Counted from the stretch's first letter, positions 35,841-45,218 are shown. The stretch is 64,000 nucleotides of DNA from Lentilactobacillus fungorum (GCF_016860605.1 NZ_BNJR01000006.1:1-64000), one strand, 5' to 3'. The notes: generated by a model from the letters alone, not told the origin. Numbers and translations are program-made.

Positions 35841-36524
35841 TTGAGCGAAACGTTAATTTCAGTTGAAAACTTATCACTAAGTTTTCCTAATCACCCCGTT
35901 TTATCCGACTTGAGTTTTCAAGTCAACCGTGGTGACTTTCTGGGTGTCATCGGCGAAAACGGCATCGGTAAAACCACTTTGGTGAGGGTGATTTTAGGAC
36001 AATTGCGTCCTTCCGCCGGTAAGCTGGTCATCCAAGAAGGTGTTAAGATCGGGTATGTGCCCCAGTTTAGGAATGTTGATATTGAATATCCGCTATCGAT
36101 TAAGGACTTCATCGCGCTTAACTTTACTGGCATTAAGTTGCCCTGGCTATCTAAAAAGGAGCGTCAGCGGGTTAAGAAAGTCATCCAACAGGTTGGGCTG
36201 GCTAAGATTGCCGATCGACCATTGGGACTTGCTTCTGGTGGTGAAAAACAAAAAGCTTACCTAGCCCAGGCGTTGATTAATCAACCTGATTTACTTATCC
36301 TTGATGAGTCAACGGCTAGCCTTGACCCAAACACAAAAAAAGAACTCCTAGATGTCGTGTTACGGTTGAATCGAGAAATGGGATTGACCATCTTTTTTGT
36401 TTCTCATGATATGCAGATGATTCATGAGTATCCAGATCATTACTTGTGGCTGCAAAAGGGCAAGTACGAGTTTGGTTCGATTAAAAATTTGCACAATGAA
36501 AACAAGGAGGGCCAATATGTTTAG
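35841..36524 (+). CDS. adcC: Zinc ABC transporter ATPase
   Basis: The ATPase of about 227 aa is of the metal-type (ZnuC/AdcC) ABC family. Walker A is GENGIGKTT, the signature LASGGEKQKAYLA and Walker B LLILDEST, followed by the H-loop VSHD. The binding of zinc versus manganese cannot be fixed from sequence, but the AdcB-like partner and Zur-like site favour zinc. TTG 35841 lies 7 nt after GGAGGG; the earlier in-frame TTG at 35826 overlaps the RBS. It overlaps the permease gene by 8 bp. No solute-binding gene is adjacent. Confidence 0.85.
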   Translation: MSETLISVENLSLSFPNHPVLSDLSFQVNRGDFLGVIGENGIGKTTLVRVILGQLRPSAGKLVIQEGVKIGYVPQFRNVDIEYPLSIKDFIALNFTGIKLPWLSKKERQRVKKVIQQVGLAKIADRPLGLASGGEKQKAYLAQALINQPDLLILDESTASLDPNTKKELLDVVLRLNREMGLTIFFVSHDMQMIHEYPDHYLWLQKGKYEFGSIKNLHNENKEGQYV

Positions 36525-37320
36525 TTTTGAATTTATGCAAAACGCCTATTTAGCTGGTACCCTAATTGCAATTGTCAGCGGGATGATGGGCGTCTTTGTG
36601 ATTGCCAGAAATATGCCATTTATGACGCATACATTATCGGAAATTGGATTTGCTGGTGCCGCTTTTGGGATTTTTGTTGGCTGGACGCCACTAAATGGTA
36701 TGTTGGCGTTTACTACCGTGAGTTCCATTATGGTCGGTGAGTTAAGCGGCGCAGTTGAATCCAGGCGAGAGTCGGTTATTAGCGCCATTTCGGGGTTGTT
36801 TATTGGCTTGGGTATCCTTTTTTTGTCACTATCCCGCAAAAACTCCAGTTATGCCACAAATATCTTGTTTGGAAGTGTCATTGGCATTAGTCGGCAAGAC
36901 GTGATTCAAATGGCGGCCCTCTCCGTTTTGGTATTAATTGTTTTATTGCTCATTTATCGCAATCTGAAAGATGATTCGTTTGATTCAGTCGGCGCACAAA
37001 CCAATCATATCCATAGTCGCCTCATCTCTTTGGTCTTTTTAGTTATTCTGGCCTTTAATGTAAGTGTTGCGGCTCAAATCGTTGGGTCACTATTAATTTT
37101 TGTTTTGTTAACCCTGCCAGCATCAAGTGCTAAGTATTTTACGCATACCGTCGTTAGGATGATGGGATTGGCAATTATCTTTGCATTATTCGGTGTTTGG
37201 ATCGGTCTTTATTTAGGTTATTTAACTAACTGGCCAGTTACATTCTTTATCGCCGCAATTGAAGCGGTCATTTATGGTGTTTCGCTTTTCTATAACTTTA
37301 TTCGCAGTAAGAGTGAATAA
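36517..37320 (+). CDS. adcB: Zinc ABC transporter permease
   Basis: The polytopic protein of about 267 aa belongs to the ABC-3 (ZnuB/AdcB) metal permease family, with about eight hydrophobic segments and the conserved HTLSEIGFAGAAFG region near residue 35. It forms the channel for the AdcC ATPase. ATG 36517 follows AGGAGGG and lies within the end of adcC. The cognate AdcA/ZnuA receptor must be encoded elsewhere. Confidence 0.88.
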   Translation: MFSFEFMQNAYLAGTLIAIVSGMMGVFVIARNMPFMTHTLSEIGFAGAAFGIFVGWTPLNGMLAFTTVSSIMVGELSGAVESRRESVISAISGLFIGLGILFLSLSRKNSSYATNILFGSVIGISRQDVIQMAALSVLVLIVLLLIYRNLKDDSFDSVGAQTNHIHSRLISLVFLVILAFNVSVAAQIVGSLLIFVLLTLPASSAKYFTHTVVRMMGLAIIFALFGVWIGLYLGYLTNWPVTFFIAAIEAVIYGVSLFYNFIRSKSE

Positions 37321-37348
37321 AAGACTATCAATTCCGGTTAATTTCCGA

Positions 37349-37372
37349 TATAATCCCCTAAAGACGAACATT
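37349..37372 (+). promoter_or_regulatory. purR upstream region with TATAAT and a PurBox-like site
   Basis: A perfect TATAAT at 37349 lacks a good -35. CGAACAT at 37365 matches the core of PurR boxes (CCGAACAWT), suggesting autoregulation. Only one box was found, whereas PurR usually uses two. Confidence 0.4.
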
Positions 37373-37418
37373 TATGATAAAATTTTGTTAGATGTTACAT
37401 AAAATAGAGGTGGAATTT

Positions 37419-38237
37419 TTGAAAGTACGAAGAAGCGACCGGTTAATTGATATGACCAGGTACTTGCTTGAGCGGCCCCACACGTTGGTGCCGCTGACGT
37501 TTTTTGCTGACCGATATGGGTCTGCCAAATCGTCGATTAGTGAAGACTTAACCATTTTAAAAAGGACTTTTCAAGCTCGGGGGACGGGCTTACTCGAAAC
37601 AATTCCTGGTGCCGCAGGTGGGACCCGCTTTTTGCCTTATATTTTAAAAGAAGAGGCCGAAGAGGTCGTTAATCATCTCATTAAACAAATGGCATCAAGC
37701 ACGCGGTATTTGCCTGGTGGTTACGTTTATATGTCTGACTTATTGGGCAGCCCGGCAACTTTGCGCCAAATTGGCCGAATCTTTGCCACCCAGTATTTAA
37801 ATCAGGATGTTGATGCCGTGATGACAATTGCGACTAAGGGCGTGCCGATTGCCCAAAGTGTGGCTGATTTCTTAAACGTCCCGTTTGTAATTGTCAGACA
37901 TGACACCGAAATTACTGAAGGCTCAACTGTAAATGTCAATTATGTTTCGGGATCGTCGACAAGAATTGAAAAGATGTCGCTGTCTAAACGAAGTCTAAAG
38001 GCTGGATCCAATGTCTTAATCGTTGACGACTACATGCGTGGCGGTGGCACTGTTGGTGGGATGATCTCGATGGTTGAAGAATTCGACGCTCATTTAATTG
38101 GTGTTGGCGTCGTGGCGGAAAGTACGGCACCAGATGGTCGTTCGATCGGCAACTATACGTCATTGATGCGAGTTGATGCTAAGGACAATCAAGTGATTTC
38201 CCAACCTGGAAATTATTTAGAAAAGATTTTTAATTAG
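37419..38237 (+). CDS. purR: Purine operon repressor PurR
   Basis: The regulator of about 272 aa has an N-terminal winged-helix domain ([19 protein letters not shown]) and a C-terminal phosphoribosyltransferase-like domain. The latter carries the PRPP loop [21 protein letters not shown] and guanine-nucleotide signals relieve repression of purine genes in Firmicutes. The TTG at 37419 after GAGGTGG reproduces the Bacillus N terminus (MKxRRS). The glmU and prs genes follow; Prs makes the PRPP effector. Confidence 0.92.
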   Translation: MKVRRSDRLIDMTRYLLERPHTLVPLTFFADRYGSAKSSISEDLTILKRTFQARGTGLLETIPGAAGGTRFLPYILKEEAEEVVNHLIKQMASSTRYLPGGYVYMSDLLGSPATLRQIGRIFATQYLNQDVDAVMTIATKGVPIAQSVADFLNVPFVIVRHDTEITEGSTVNVNYVSGSSTRIEKMSLSKRSLKAGSNVLIVDDYMRGGGTVGGMISMVEEFDAHLIGVGVVAESTAPDGRSIGNYTSLMRVDAKDNQVISQPGNYLEKIFN

Positions 38238-38262
38238 AATGTATTGGGGAGAACAATCTATT

Positions 38263-39639
38263 ATGGCAACAAAGAACACAATCATACTTGCAGCAGGAAA
38301 AGGGACTCGAATGAAGTCCAAATTGTATAAAGTTTTACACCGCTTATGCGGCAAAACAATGGTCGACCACGTTTTATCAGCAGTCGAAGGGGCTCACATG
38401 GATAACATTGTCACGGTTGTTGGCTTTGGCGCTGATGCGGTTCGAGACAATTTGGCTGATCGAACGCAATACGTTGTTCAAGAAAAGCAACTAGGAACGG
38501 GGCATGCAGTTTTACAAGCTGAGCAGTTATTAGGACATCTTGACGGGATGACGATGGTTGTCAGCGGCGATACCCCGCTTCTAACTACCAAGACGTTCGA
38601 AAACTTATTTACCTATCATCAAAATAAAAAGGCCAAGGTCACGATTTTGACGTCCAAAGCCCCCGATCCGACTGGTTATGGGCGAATCGTCAGAAATGAC
38701 TTGGGGATCGTTGAAAAGATTGTTGAGCAAAAGGACGCCACTAAAGAAGAACAGGCAATCGATGAAATTAACACAGGGGTTTATGTTTTTGATAACCGTG
38801 CGTTATTTGAAGCGTTGCACAAGATTAATAATCATAACGCCCAAGGTGAATATTATTTGACCGATGTGATTGAAATCTTGAAGTCAGAAGGTCAAACGAT
38901 TGCGGCTTATAAAATGGCGGATTTTGATGAATCAATGGGAGTCAACGATCGGATTGCATTGGCCCGGGCAACTAAAATTATGCGCTGCCGAATTAATCGA
39001 CGACACATGTCAGCTGGCATTTCGATGATTGACCCAGAGCGGACATATATTGATGCAGACGTCAAAATTGGCCCGGATACGATTATTGAGCCTGGTGTCC
39101 AGCTGAAGGGAAATACCGTGATTGGCGAAGATTGCTATATTGGTGCCAATTCTGAGATTCGGGATTCGATCATTCATGATCATGTTCGAATCACCTCATC
39201 ATTAATTGAACATTCGGAAATGCTTGATCATTCAGACATTGGCCCGAATAGTCATTTGCGACCGGAAGCCTTCATTGGCAAGCACGTTCATTTAGGTAAC
39301 TTTGTAGAAATTAAAAAGGCCTCAATTGGTGAAGGTACTAAGATTGGTCATTTAACCTATGTTGGAAATGCTAAGCTTGGTCGAAATATCAACGTTGGCT
39401 GTGGGGTGATCTTTGTTAACTATGATGGTGCCCATAAACACGAAACAACCGTTGGTGATGATTCATTCATTGGCAGCAATTCGAATCTGATTGCCCCACT
39501 GGAAGTTAGCGACCATTCATTTATTGCGGCTGGGTCTACTATCAATCGTCAAGTTAATCAGTATGATATGGCGATTGCCCGTAGCCGGCAGACAAATAAA
39601 CCGGGATATTTCAAAAAATTACCTTATCAAAAGGATTAA
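38263..39639 (+). CDS. glmU: Bifunctional UDP-N-acetylglucosamine pyrophosphorylase / glucosamine-1-phosphate acetyltransferase
   Basis: The enzyme of about 458 aa makes UDP-GlcNAc, the precursor of peptidoglycan. The N-terminal uridyltransferase begins with [12 protein letters not shown] and includes GTGHAV and NTGVYVF. The C-terminal left-handed beta helix (about 250-458) shows hexapeptide repeats and the catalytic-region segment [21 protein letters not shown] 38263 follows GGGGAGA at a long spacing of about 11 nt. UDP-GlcNAc feeds MurA, encoded at 48041. Confidence 0.95.
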   Translation: MATKNTIILAAGKGTRMKSKLYKVLHRLCGKTMVDHVLSAVEGAHMDNIVTVVGFGADAVRDNLADRTQYVVQEKQLGTGHAVLQAEQLLGHLDGMTMVVSGDTPLLTTKTFENLFTYHQNKKAKVTILTSKAPDPTGYGRIVRNDLGIVEKIVEQKDATKEEQAIDEINTGVYVFDNRALFEALHKINNHNAQGEYYLTDVIEILKSEGQTIAAYKMADFDESMGVNDRIALARATKIMRCRINRRHMSAGISMIDPERTYIDADVKIGPDTIIEPGVQLKGNTVIGEDCYIGANSEIRDSIIHDHVRITSSLIEHSEMLDHSDIGPNSHLRPEAFIGKHVHLGNFVEIKKASIGEGTKIGHLTYVGNAKLGRNINVGCGVIFVNYDGAHKHETTVGDDSFIGSNSNLIAPLEVSDHSFIAAGSTINRQVNQYDMAIARSRQTNKPGYFKKLPYQKD

Positions 39640-39665
39640 CGCTGAAATTTTGGGCGAAAACAATG

Positions 39666-39671
39666 TATAAT
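39666..39671 (+). promoter_or_regulatory. -10 box ahead of prs
   Basis: A perfect TATAAT, preceded by TG, lies about 47 nt before the prs start; the -35 is poor. Confidence 0.35.
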
Positions 39672-39717
39672 CAATGTGGGAAAGCGAATTGAACTAAAAA
39701 ACGTATGGGAGGATCAT

Positions 39718-40698
39718 ATGTCTCAGCAATATTTTGATTCTAAACTTAAAATTTTCGCGTTAAACTCGAACCGGCCCCTGGCAGAAAAGATCGCTGAAAC
39801 TGTGGGGGTCCCCCTTGGGAAGACCTCAGTTGACAGATTTAGTGACGGTGAAATTAGAATTAACATTGAAGAAAGTATTCGTGGCGATAATATTTTTATT
39901 ATTCAATCCACATCGGCACCGGTTAATGATAATTTAATGGAACTGTTGATCATGGTGGACGCTTTAAGGCGGGCCAGTGCAGGAACGATCAACGTAGTGA
40001 TTCCTTATTATGGCTATGCCCGCCAAGACCGAAAGGCTCGCTCTCGAGAGCCGATTACGGCCAAGCTCGTGGCAAATATGCTACAAGTTGATGGTGTGGA
40101 TCGGGTCGTTTCATTAGATTTACATGCGGCTCAAATCCAAGGATTCTTTGACATCCCGGTTGACCATTTAATGGGGGCACCATTACTGGCAGATTATTTC
40201 ATCAAAGAGGGCTTTGGTAGTAATGATGTCGTTGTCTCACCCGATCATGGCGGTGTATCACGGGCCCGTGCGCTGGCAGAATTTTTAAAGGCACCGATTG
40301 CAATTATTGATAAGCGGCGCCCGGAAGCCAACGTTGCCGAAATTATGAACATTATTGGTGATGTTGAAGGTAAGCGGTGCTTGATGATCGATGATATGAT
40401 CGATACGGCTGGCACAATTACCTTAGGTGCTCAGGCGTTAGTAGACGCTGGCGCTTCGGAAGTTTACGCTTGCTGCACGCATCCGGTATTATCCGGACCG
40501 GCAATTGAGCGGATTCAAAAATCACCAATCAAGCAATTGGTAGTTACGGATACGATCCAGTTACCCAAAGAAAAGCAATTAGATAAGATTAAGCAAGTTT
40601 CTGTGGGTCCCTTAATTGGTGATGCCATCAAACGGATTAATGAAGATAAGCCGGTCAGTCCGTTATTTAGAAATCGATTCCGTGGTGATAAAAGTTAA
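39718..40698 (+). CDS. prs: Ribose-phosphate pyrophosphokinase
   Basis: The 326-aa enzyme forms PRPP from ribose 5-phosphate and ATP for nucleotide, His and Trp synthesis. The flexible loop [17 protein letters not shown] and the PRPP-binding segment [14 protein letters not shown] are intact. ATG 39718 follows GGGAGGA. It is downstream of purR-glmU, a common lactobacillar order. The stop overlaps the next ATG (TAATG). Confidence 0.96.
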   Translation: MSQQYFDSKLKIFALNSNRPLAEKIAETVGVPLGKTSVDRFSDGEIRINIEESIRGDNIFIIQSTSAPVNDNLMELLIMVDALRRASAGTINVVIPYYGYARQDRKARSREPITAKLVANMLQVDGVDRVVSLDLHAAQIQGFFDIPVDHLMGAPLLADYFIKEGFGSNDVVVSPDHGGVSRARALAEFLKAPIAIIDKRRPEANVAEIMNIIGDVEGKRCLMIDDMIDTAGTITLGAQALVDAGASEVYACCTHPVLSGPAIERIQKSPIKQLVVTDTIQLPKEKQLDKIKQVSVGPLIGDAIKRINEDKPVSPLFRNRFRGDKS

Positions 40699-41066
40699 TG
40701 GTTAAAAAGCTTAAAAGTAATTTAACGGCAGTCTTTGTTGTTAGTATTATTGTGGTTAATTTACTATTGGTTTTAGTTGGTGTTCCAAAGATTGCATTAG
40801 GGAATGCAGACTTTTTGCTGGGATTATTTTTAACGGTTCTAGCGTCGATTTTTGTTGTGGGATCTGGCCATCTATTTACTGGGTGGCGATTGATTCCGCG
40901 AAAAAAACAATCTGATCTTGAAACCGAAAATCAACCTCAACCACCTAAAGCCAAAGAGGTTGCTTCAATCAAGAATCAGCCGATCAAGGTTAATCGTTAC
41001 GCACGGTTTTGTTTATCCACTGGCGGTGTGTTAATTGTCCTTGGTGTCTTGCTGACAATTATATGA
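40698..41066 (+). CDS. Small membrane protein of unknown function
   Basis: The 122-aa protein has three predicted membrane helices (about residues 10-30, 38-60 and 103-121) and a charged Gln/Pro/Lys-rich cytoplasmic loop at 66-98. Its ATG overlaps the prs stop, so it is translationally coupled. The arrangement resembles DUF3899-type proteins, which I cannot confirm. No enzymatic motif is visible. Confidence 0.7.
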   Translation: MVKKLKSNLTAVFVVSIIVVNLLLVLVGVPKIALGNADFLLGLFLTVLASIFVVGSGHLFTGWRLIPRKKQSDLETENQPQPPKAKEVASIKNQPIKVNRYARFCLSTGGVLIVLGVLLTII

Positions 41067-41097
41067 TCTAATTTAAATTTTTATCAAAATGTGAATA

Positions 41098-41146
41098 AAA
41101 AAATCAGGATCAAAGCAACCTGAACGTTGCTTTTGGTCCTGATTTT
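41098..41146. terminator. Bidirectional terminator
   Basis: AAATCAGGATC-AAAGCAAC pairs with GTTGCTTTTGGTCCTGATTT, with A and T runs outside. It separates the prs operon from convergent minus-strand genes. Confidence 0.8.
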
Positions 41147-41168
41147 AGCTTTAAATGGTCCTGATAGA

Positions 41169-41975
41169 TTATAGCAGGTACTTCTTGAGTGCATAGGCAA
41201 CCCCGTTTTCCGTGTTAGGCTTGGTGATAAACGAAGCAGCCGCCTTCACCTCATCGATACCATTACCCATCGCCACCCCCAAGCCAGCATATTTAATCAT
41301 GGTGAGGTCATTTTCTTGGTCGCCCAAAGCCATCACGTTATCGGCTGTTAAGTCCAATTTCGTTGCCAATTCGCTCAACGTCTTTCCTTTATTGGCTTGC
41401 TTACTCATTATTTCGATAAAGAAGGGTTCGCTTTGGACAATGTAGAGCTTATCACGCAGCGTAGCCGGCAATTGCTGGTTGGCTTTTTTTATCAGTTCTG
41501 GGTGATCAATCATCATTACCTTTGAGATAACTAAGTTACTGGGAATATCTTCCGGTGATCGATATTTAACCGGCAGCCTGACTAAGTAACTCTCACCAAT
41601 TGTGTAAGGACTTAGGTCACGATTGGTTGCGTAAATGCTGTCGATGGTTTCGAGCTGATAATGGACGCCAAACTTTCTGCTGAGCATTTCCGTTTCTAAA
41701 AAGTCGTTATAGCTTAAAGTGTGATGAACCAACACATCTCCGGAGAGGGTTTGGGCCATTGCACCATTAAAGGTAATGGCAAATTCGCTGGCGCCACTGA
41801 TCTCCAAGCGGTCTAAATATGGTTGAACGCCGGACAAGGGCCTGCCGGTGCATAAAACGACTTGAATACCCTTTTCTCGAACGGCTTTAATGGCAGTAAT
41901 AGTTGGTTCTGCTAATTGATGCTTCTCATTTAATAACGTGCCATCAATATCGATGGCAACCAATTTGATATCCAT
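41169..41975 (-). CDS. Cof-type HAD-superfamily phosphatase
   Basis: The 268-aa phosphatase has motif I DIDGTLL at residues 8-14, motif II TGRP, a Cof-type C2 cap, and motif IV GDQENDLTMI near residue 215. These enzymes dephosphorylate sugar phosphates, FMN or pyridoxal phosphate; the substrate here is unknown. GAGGAGCG precedes ATG. It lies 15 bp downstream of the HD phosphohydrolase gene in the same transcript. Confidence 0.9.
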   Translation of the reverse strand: MDIKLVAIDIDGTLLNEKHQLAEPTITAIKAVREKGIQVVLCTGRPLSGVQPYLDRLEISGASEFAITFNGAMAQTLSGDVLVHHTLSYNDFLETEMLSRKFGVHYQLETIDSIYATNRDLSPYTIGESYLVRLPVKYRSPEDIPSNLVISKVMMIDHPELIKKANQQLPATLRDKLYIVQSEPFFIEIMSKQANKGKTLSELATKLDLTADNVMALGDQENDLTMIKYAGLGVAMGNGIDEVKAAASFITKPNTENGVAYALKKYLL

Positions 41976-41990
41976 AGGGAAATCGCTCCT

Positions 41991-43325
41991 CTAATTAATT
42001 AATTGATCGTTTCTGATGTGGCGGTTAAACTCATCATATTCTGGTTGAAATAAATCAACATTTTCTGCCGGTCGCAAAATTTCTCTGGGGAAAAAGAAAC
42101 GTCTATCACCGCTTTGACGATCAGAAATAGCGGCGACAATGGGGCTGGTGGCTGAAAGGGCCACTAAACTTCCATCGGCTTGCATCAATTGGATCTGCTT
42201 TTTACCAGGCCGATAAGCATCATAAGGAAGGTCGAAACTATTGTCAACAGCCGTATAATACTGGGGATTAAAACCGGACTGTTCGATGATTTTTCGCAAT
42301 CGTGGTAATAAAGATTGAGTTGAGTCATCAAACTTGACGGATTTCAAAGGTTTTCGATCAATAAATCGACTGGCCAGATTACTCAACAAATCATCCGGAT
42401 ATCGTTTCCAATGAATGAAATAAGTATTCAAGACGCCGTCATCTAATTGCAAATAATCATCTAAATTAAAGTCATGACGGGAAAATGGTAATAGTAGGTA
42501 AGGTGTTTGGGGATTATCCTTGATATTGGTACTAAAAATTTCGTTTGCCCGTTGTAATAGTCGGTTCAAGACAACTTCCATCGCCCGAGAAACGGGGTGA
42601 AAGTAAACTTGTTGATACATTTGAAAGCGGCTGACGATGTAGTCTTCGACAGCGTGCATCCCACTCATTTCAAAACAAATTCCGTCTCGATAGGGCCGCA
42701 TGACTTCCAAAATTCTTGAAAGGTCAAATGTTCCGTACTTAACGCCAGTATTATAAGCATCTCGAAGCAAATAATCCATCCGATCGGCATCTAGTTGACT
42801 CGAGATCATTTCAACTACTTGTTTATTTGGATAAGTTTTGTTAATCACGCTGGCGACTTTTTCAGGAAAGTCCGGTCCAATTCGCTGAAGGACTTGATTG
42901 ATTTCGGTTGTTGGCGAAGTAATGATTGCTTGAGTAATGTGTTCGTGGTTAGTGCCAAAGATGTGTTCAAAAGTATGTGAATAGGCCCCGTGACCAATAT
43001 CGTGGAGTAAGGCGGCACACAAAGTAACCAGTTTTTCAGAATCATCCCATAAACCATCGCCGGGCGTTGTTGATAAAAAATTTTCTTCAAATGATTCGAT
43101 AATCCGCCGAGCAATTTCGTAAACTCCCAATGAATGAGCGAAACGGCTGTGTTCGGCACCGTGAAAGATCAACGAAGTGGTTCCTAATTGATGAATTCGC
43201 CGTAATCGTTGAAATTCACTGGTGTTGATTAAATCTAAAATTACTCGGTATTTGACATGGACATAATTATGAACCGGGTCGCGAAAAACTTTTTCTCGTG
43301 TAAGCAATTGATGTGCGTAATCCAA
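41991..43325 (-). CDS. HD-domain metal-dependent phosphohydrolase (YwfO-like)
   Basis: The 444-aa protein has an HD domain with HSRFAHSLGVYEIA, the HD pair in ALLHDIGHGAYSHTFEH near residue 107, and a distal Asp in QLDADRMDYLLRDA. It resembles dNTP triphosphohydrolases (SAMHD1/YwfO group). The start is TTG 43325 with AGGAGG 6-7 nt upstream; two tandem hairpin repeats end 21 nt before it. In Bacillus ywfO neighbours ywfL (lipL), as here. Confidence 0.88.
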   Translation of the reverse strand: MDYAHQLLTREKVFRDPVHNYVHVKYRVILDLINTSEFQRLRRIHQLGTTSLIFHGAEHSRFAHSLGVYEIARRIIESFEENFLSTTPGDGLWDDSEKLVTLCAALLHDIGHGAYSHTFEHIFGTNHEHITQAIITSPTTEINQVLQRIGPDFPEKVASVINKTYPNKQVVEMISSQLDADRMDYLLRDAYNTGVKYGTFDLSRILEVMRPYRDGICFEMSGMHAVEDYIVSRFQMYQQVYFHPVSRAMEVVLNRLLQRANEIFSTNIKDNPQTPYLLLPFSRHDFNLDDYLQLDDGVLNTYFIHWKRYPDDLLSNLASRFIDRKPLKSVKFDDSTQSLLPRLRKIIEQSGFNPQYYTAVDNSFDLPYDAYRPGKKQIQLMQADGSLVALSATSPIVAAISDRQSGDRRFFFPREILRPAENVDLFQPEYDEFNRHIRNDQLIN

Positions 43326-43346
43326 AAAGTTACCTCCTATAAAAAT

Positions 43347-43465
43347 AGTGAGCGGAGCAAAGCGGTTAGAAAGCGGAGCCTAAGCCTACTTGGCCGGAAA
43401 TCCCGGGCTTGGATTTTTGGCCAAGATGTTTTATGCGGAAGTTTCTGCTTTGTGCAGCTGTCCTA
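43347..43465 (-). repeat. Hairpin repeat copy C1 (upstream of the HD gene)
   Basis: In gene-sense orientation the left arm carries CCGCATAAAACATCTTGGCC, identical to copy B4. The right arm differs (GGCCAAGTAGGCTTAGGC), so the copy looks mosaic. CTTGGCC/GGCCAAG pairing is kept. It ends 21 nt before the TTG start. Confidence 0.9.
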
Positions 43466-43470
43466 AGTAA

Positions 43471-43590
43471 AGTGAGCGGAGCAAAGCGGTTAGAAATCGG
43501 AGTGTAAGGCTCCTTGGCGGGAAATTCCCGGGCTTGGAATTTTTGTTCAAGGTGCTTATGTGTAGCTTTCTGCCTGGCATAGCTGTCCTA
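43471..43590 (-). repeat. Hairpin repeat copy C2
   Basis: This complete unit, 124 bp from C1, has the tip AAATTCC...GGGAATTT, where both sides carry an extra A-T relative to other copies. CCTTG pairs with CAAGG. It decays slightly at its distal end (GCCAGGCAGAAAGC). Confidence 0.85.
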
Positions 43591-43631
43591 AAAACAAGCA
43601 GCGCTAAATGCCCCCAATCCTGTGTAATATC

Positions 43632-44459
43632 CTAAACAACCGGTAGCTGCTGATTGCGTAATTGAATTTTGGTGAGCTGTTTGGCTTGTTCTTGGACAAA
43701 CTGCTCTGATCTTAGAAACTCAGGGGCGGTTGATAAATCAACAGCATCTCCCGTATCAAGCAAGCTGGTGATAAATCTTTGCCGGACGTCGTCGTTGGTG
43801 ATCGTTGGCATCCCCAATTGTTGCAAGGTTGTCATGGTTGCCGGATCGACGACCGGAAACTGCCAGTGGTGCTGTGACTGGGCTTCACCAGCCTGATAAA
43901 AATCGATGACCGTTTGGCTGCGGTCATCTTGGTTACCACCAACACTCATGTATAACATGAGTACCACGGCGTTTTCGGTCCGCCGCTGGGCAATGCCGGC
44001 AATTTTTTGGCCGTTGACGCTGAGGTCAAACTTTCCTGGACAATATGAATGGACAATCTCATAGGTATCAATGGTGAGGGTATCAAAGCAACTGCGAATT
44101 AATTGGGCAATATAAGCATAAGCCTCATCCACAGAATAGGGGGTGCGCTTTAGCGGCATAAATAATGAAATGTTTAAAACTTTCGGGTCGCTAATGACTG
44201 CTAAGCCGCCAGAATTTCTTAAAAAGTAATCGAATTGATGATATTTGAGACTTGCAAGAGCCGCTGATAAATTTGGTAAGTGGCGGTCGTTAATCCCTAA
44301 AATCAGCGTTGGCACTTCAGTCGTCCAAAAGTGGACAAATGGACGCTGTAGTCGATCACAAAGCGCTAATAAGGCATTGGTGTCAGCAAAAGAAAGCAAT
44401 TTTTGCGGTTGAGAGTAGACTTTATTAATGGCTGTAATGGCGACGTTTGAAAGCCCCAA
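43632..44459 (-). CDS. Octanoyl/lipoyl-protein transferase family (LipL-like)
   Basis: The protein of about 275 aa is of the biotin/lipoate ligase fold. It has RNSGGLAVISDPKVLN near residue 80 and the lysine motif NGQKIAGIAQRR. A Cys in SYCPGKFDLS (about residue 140) sits at the position of the catalytic Cys of Bacillus LipL, which moves lipoyl or octanoyl groups between carrier proteins by amidotransfer. Adjacency to the YwfO-like gene repeats the Bacillus ywfO-ywfL context. Start choice: TTG 44459 lies 7 nt after GGGGGG; longer forms run into repeat D. Confidence 0.8.
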   Translation of the reverse strand: MGLSNVAITAINKVYSQPQKLLSFADTNALLALCDRLQRPFVHFWTTEVPTLILGINDRHLPNLSAALASLKYHQFDYFLRNSGGLAVISDPKVLNISLFMPLKRTPYSVDEAYAYIAQLIRSCFDTLTIDTYEIVHSYCPGKFDLSVNGQKIAGIAQRRTENAVVLMLYMSVGGNQDDRSQTVIDFYQAGEAQSQHHWQFPVVDPATMTTLQQLGMPTITNDDVRQRFITSLLDTGDAVDLSTAPEFLRSEQFVQEQAKQLTKIQLRNQQLPVV

Positions 44460-44478
44460 TGTAATTCCCCCCATTTCA

Positions 44479-44619
44479 AGTGAGCGGCGCAAAGTGGTTA
44501 GCCATTAGGCCTAGTGTTTTTGAGTCGTCACAATCTGGATTCACCTCAATGAAAATTCCGAGGCTAAAATTTTGTCGGCGACGTAGCGGCACTAAGGATT
44601 GCTTTGCGCAGCTGTCTTA
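44479..44619 (-). repeat. Degenerate hairpin repeat copy D (upstream of lipL-like gene)
   Basis: Only the ends are conserved: GTGAGCGGCGCAAAG on one side and TTGCTTTGCGCAGCTGTCTT on the other. The interior is unrelated or heavily mutated. It ends 19 nt before the lipL-like start, in the same orientation as at other loci. Confidence 0.7.
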
Positions 44620-44630
44620 AAAGATGATAA

Positions 44631-44648
44631 CTGTTATAATTATAACAG
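44631..44648. promoter_or_regulatory. Perfect 18-bp palindrome
   Basis: CTGTTATAATTATAACAG is a perfect dyad next to repeat D. The TTATAAT core recalls Fur/PerR-family boxes but the spacing differs. Confidence 0.45.
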
Positions 44649-44690
44649 AAACCGTTAGTAAAATAGGATAAGATCTGGTTAATCCAAAAT

Positions 44691-44719
44691 CACATAATTG
44701 CCGATGGCTCAATTATGTG
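44691..44719. promoter_or_regulatory. 10-bp inverted repeat overlapping the DUF1934 promoter
   Basis: CACATAATTG and CAATTATGTG are separated by 9 bp. The right arm abuts the -35 position (44717-44722) of the TATAAT promoter at 44740. There is no T run, so an operator is likelier than a terminator. Confidence 0.4.
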
Positions 44720-44739
44720 CGAAATGATCCGTTCGGTTA

Positions 44740-44745
44740 TATAAT
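44740..44745 (+). promoter_or_regulatory. -10 box of the DUF1934-rpoE promoter
   Basis: A perfect TATAAT lies about 39 nt before the DUF1934 start. The -35 (GTGCGA) is weak. Confidence 0.45.
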
Positions 44746-44783
44746 GTATTAGTTAAGCAAGTAGAATAAAAAGAAGGTGCATT

Positions 44784-45218
44784 ATGGATAACTTGGCAAC
44801 TGGCGTTCCAGTTCAAATTCATTTGGAAACCAACATTGTTCAAAGTGGGGAAACATCAAATTATGTGTTTGATGTGGCTGGCCAATTAGTTCAAGTCGGC
44901 ACTAGTATTTACATTCGGTATACTGAAGATGCTGATGAGGGGCCTGTGCCAGTCACCATTAAGTTAATGGAAAATGGGGATATTAAACTGACTCGTTCGG
45001 CAACGAATCGCCTGCAGCTGTTCTTTAGTCAGGGCAAGCGGATTGCCGCCCGTTATCGGACACCATATGGGCTCTTAGACATCCAAACGGTGACTTCGGC
45101 ACTAGATATGGAAATCCTCAATCAACCGTTACGAGGCAAGGTAGGCATCGATTATTTGTTGTACGCTGGTAGTGAATTATTAGGCAAGTATAATATTCGA
45201 TTGCAATTTACAATTTAA
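44784..45218 (+). CDS. DUF1934 family protein (YwiB-like)
   Basis: The 144-aa protein is predicted to be a small calycin-like beta barrel. It starts with PVQIHLETNIVQSGE and contains YIRYTEDADEGPVPVTIKL and the C-terminal DYLLYAGSELLGKYNIRLQF. Its function is unknown. In Bacillus the homologue precedes argS and rpoE; here argS is absent between it and rpoE. AGAAGGTG precedes ATG. Confidence 0.82.
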   Translation: MDNLATGVPVQIHLETNIVQSGETSNYVFDVAGQLVQVGTSIYIRYTEDADEGPVPVTIKLMENGDIKLTRSATNRLQLFFSQGKRIAARYRTPYGLLDIQTVTSALDMEILNQPLRGKVGIDYLLYAGSELLGKYNIRLQFTI

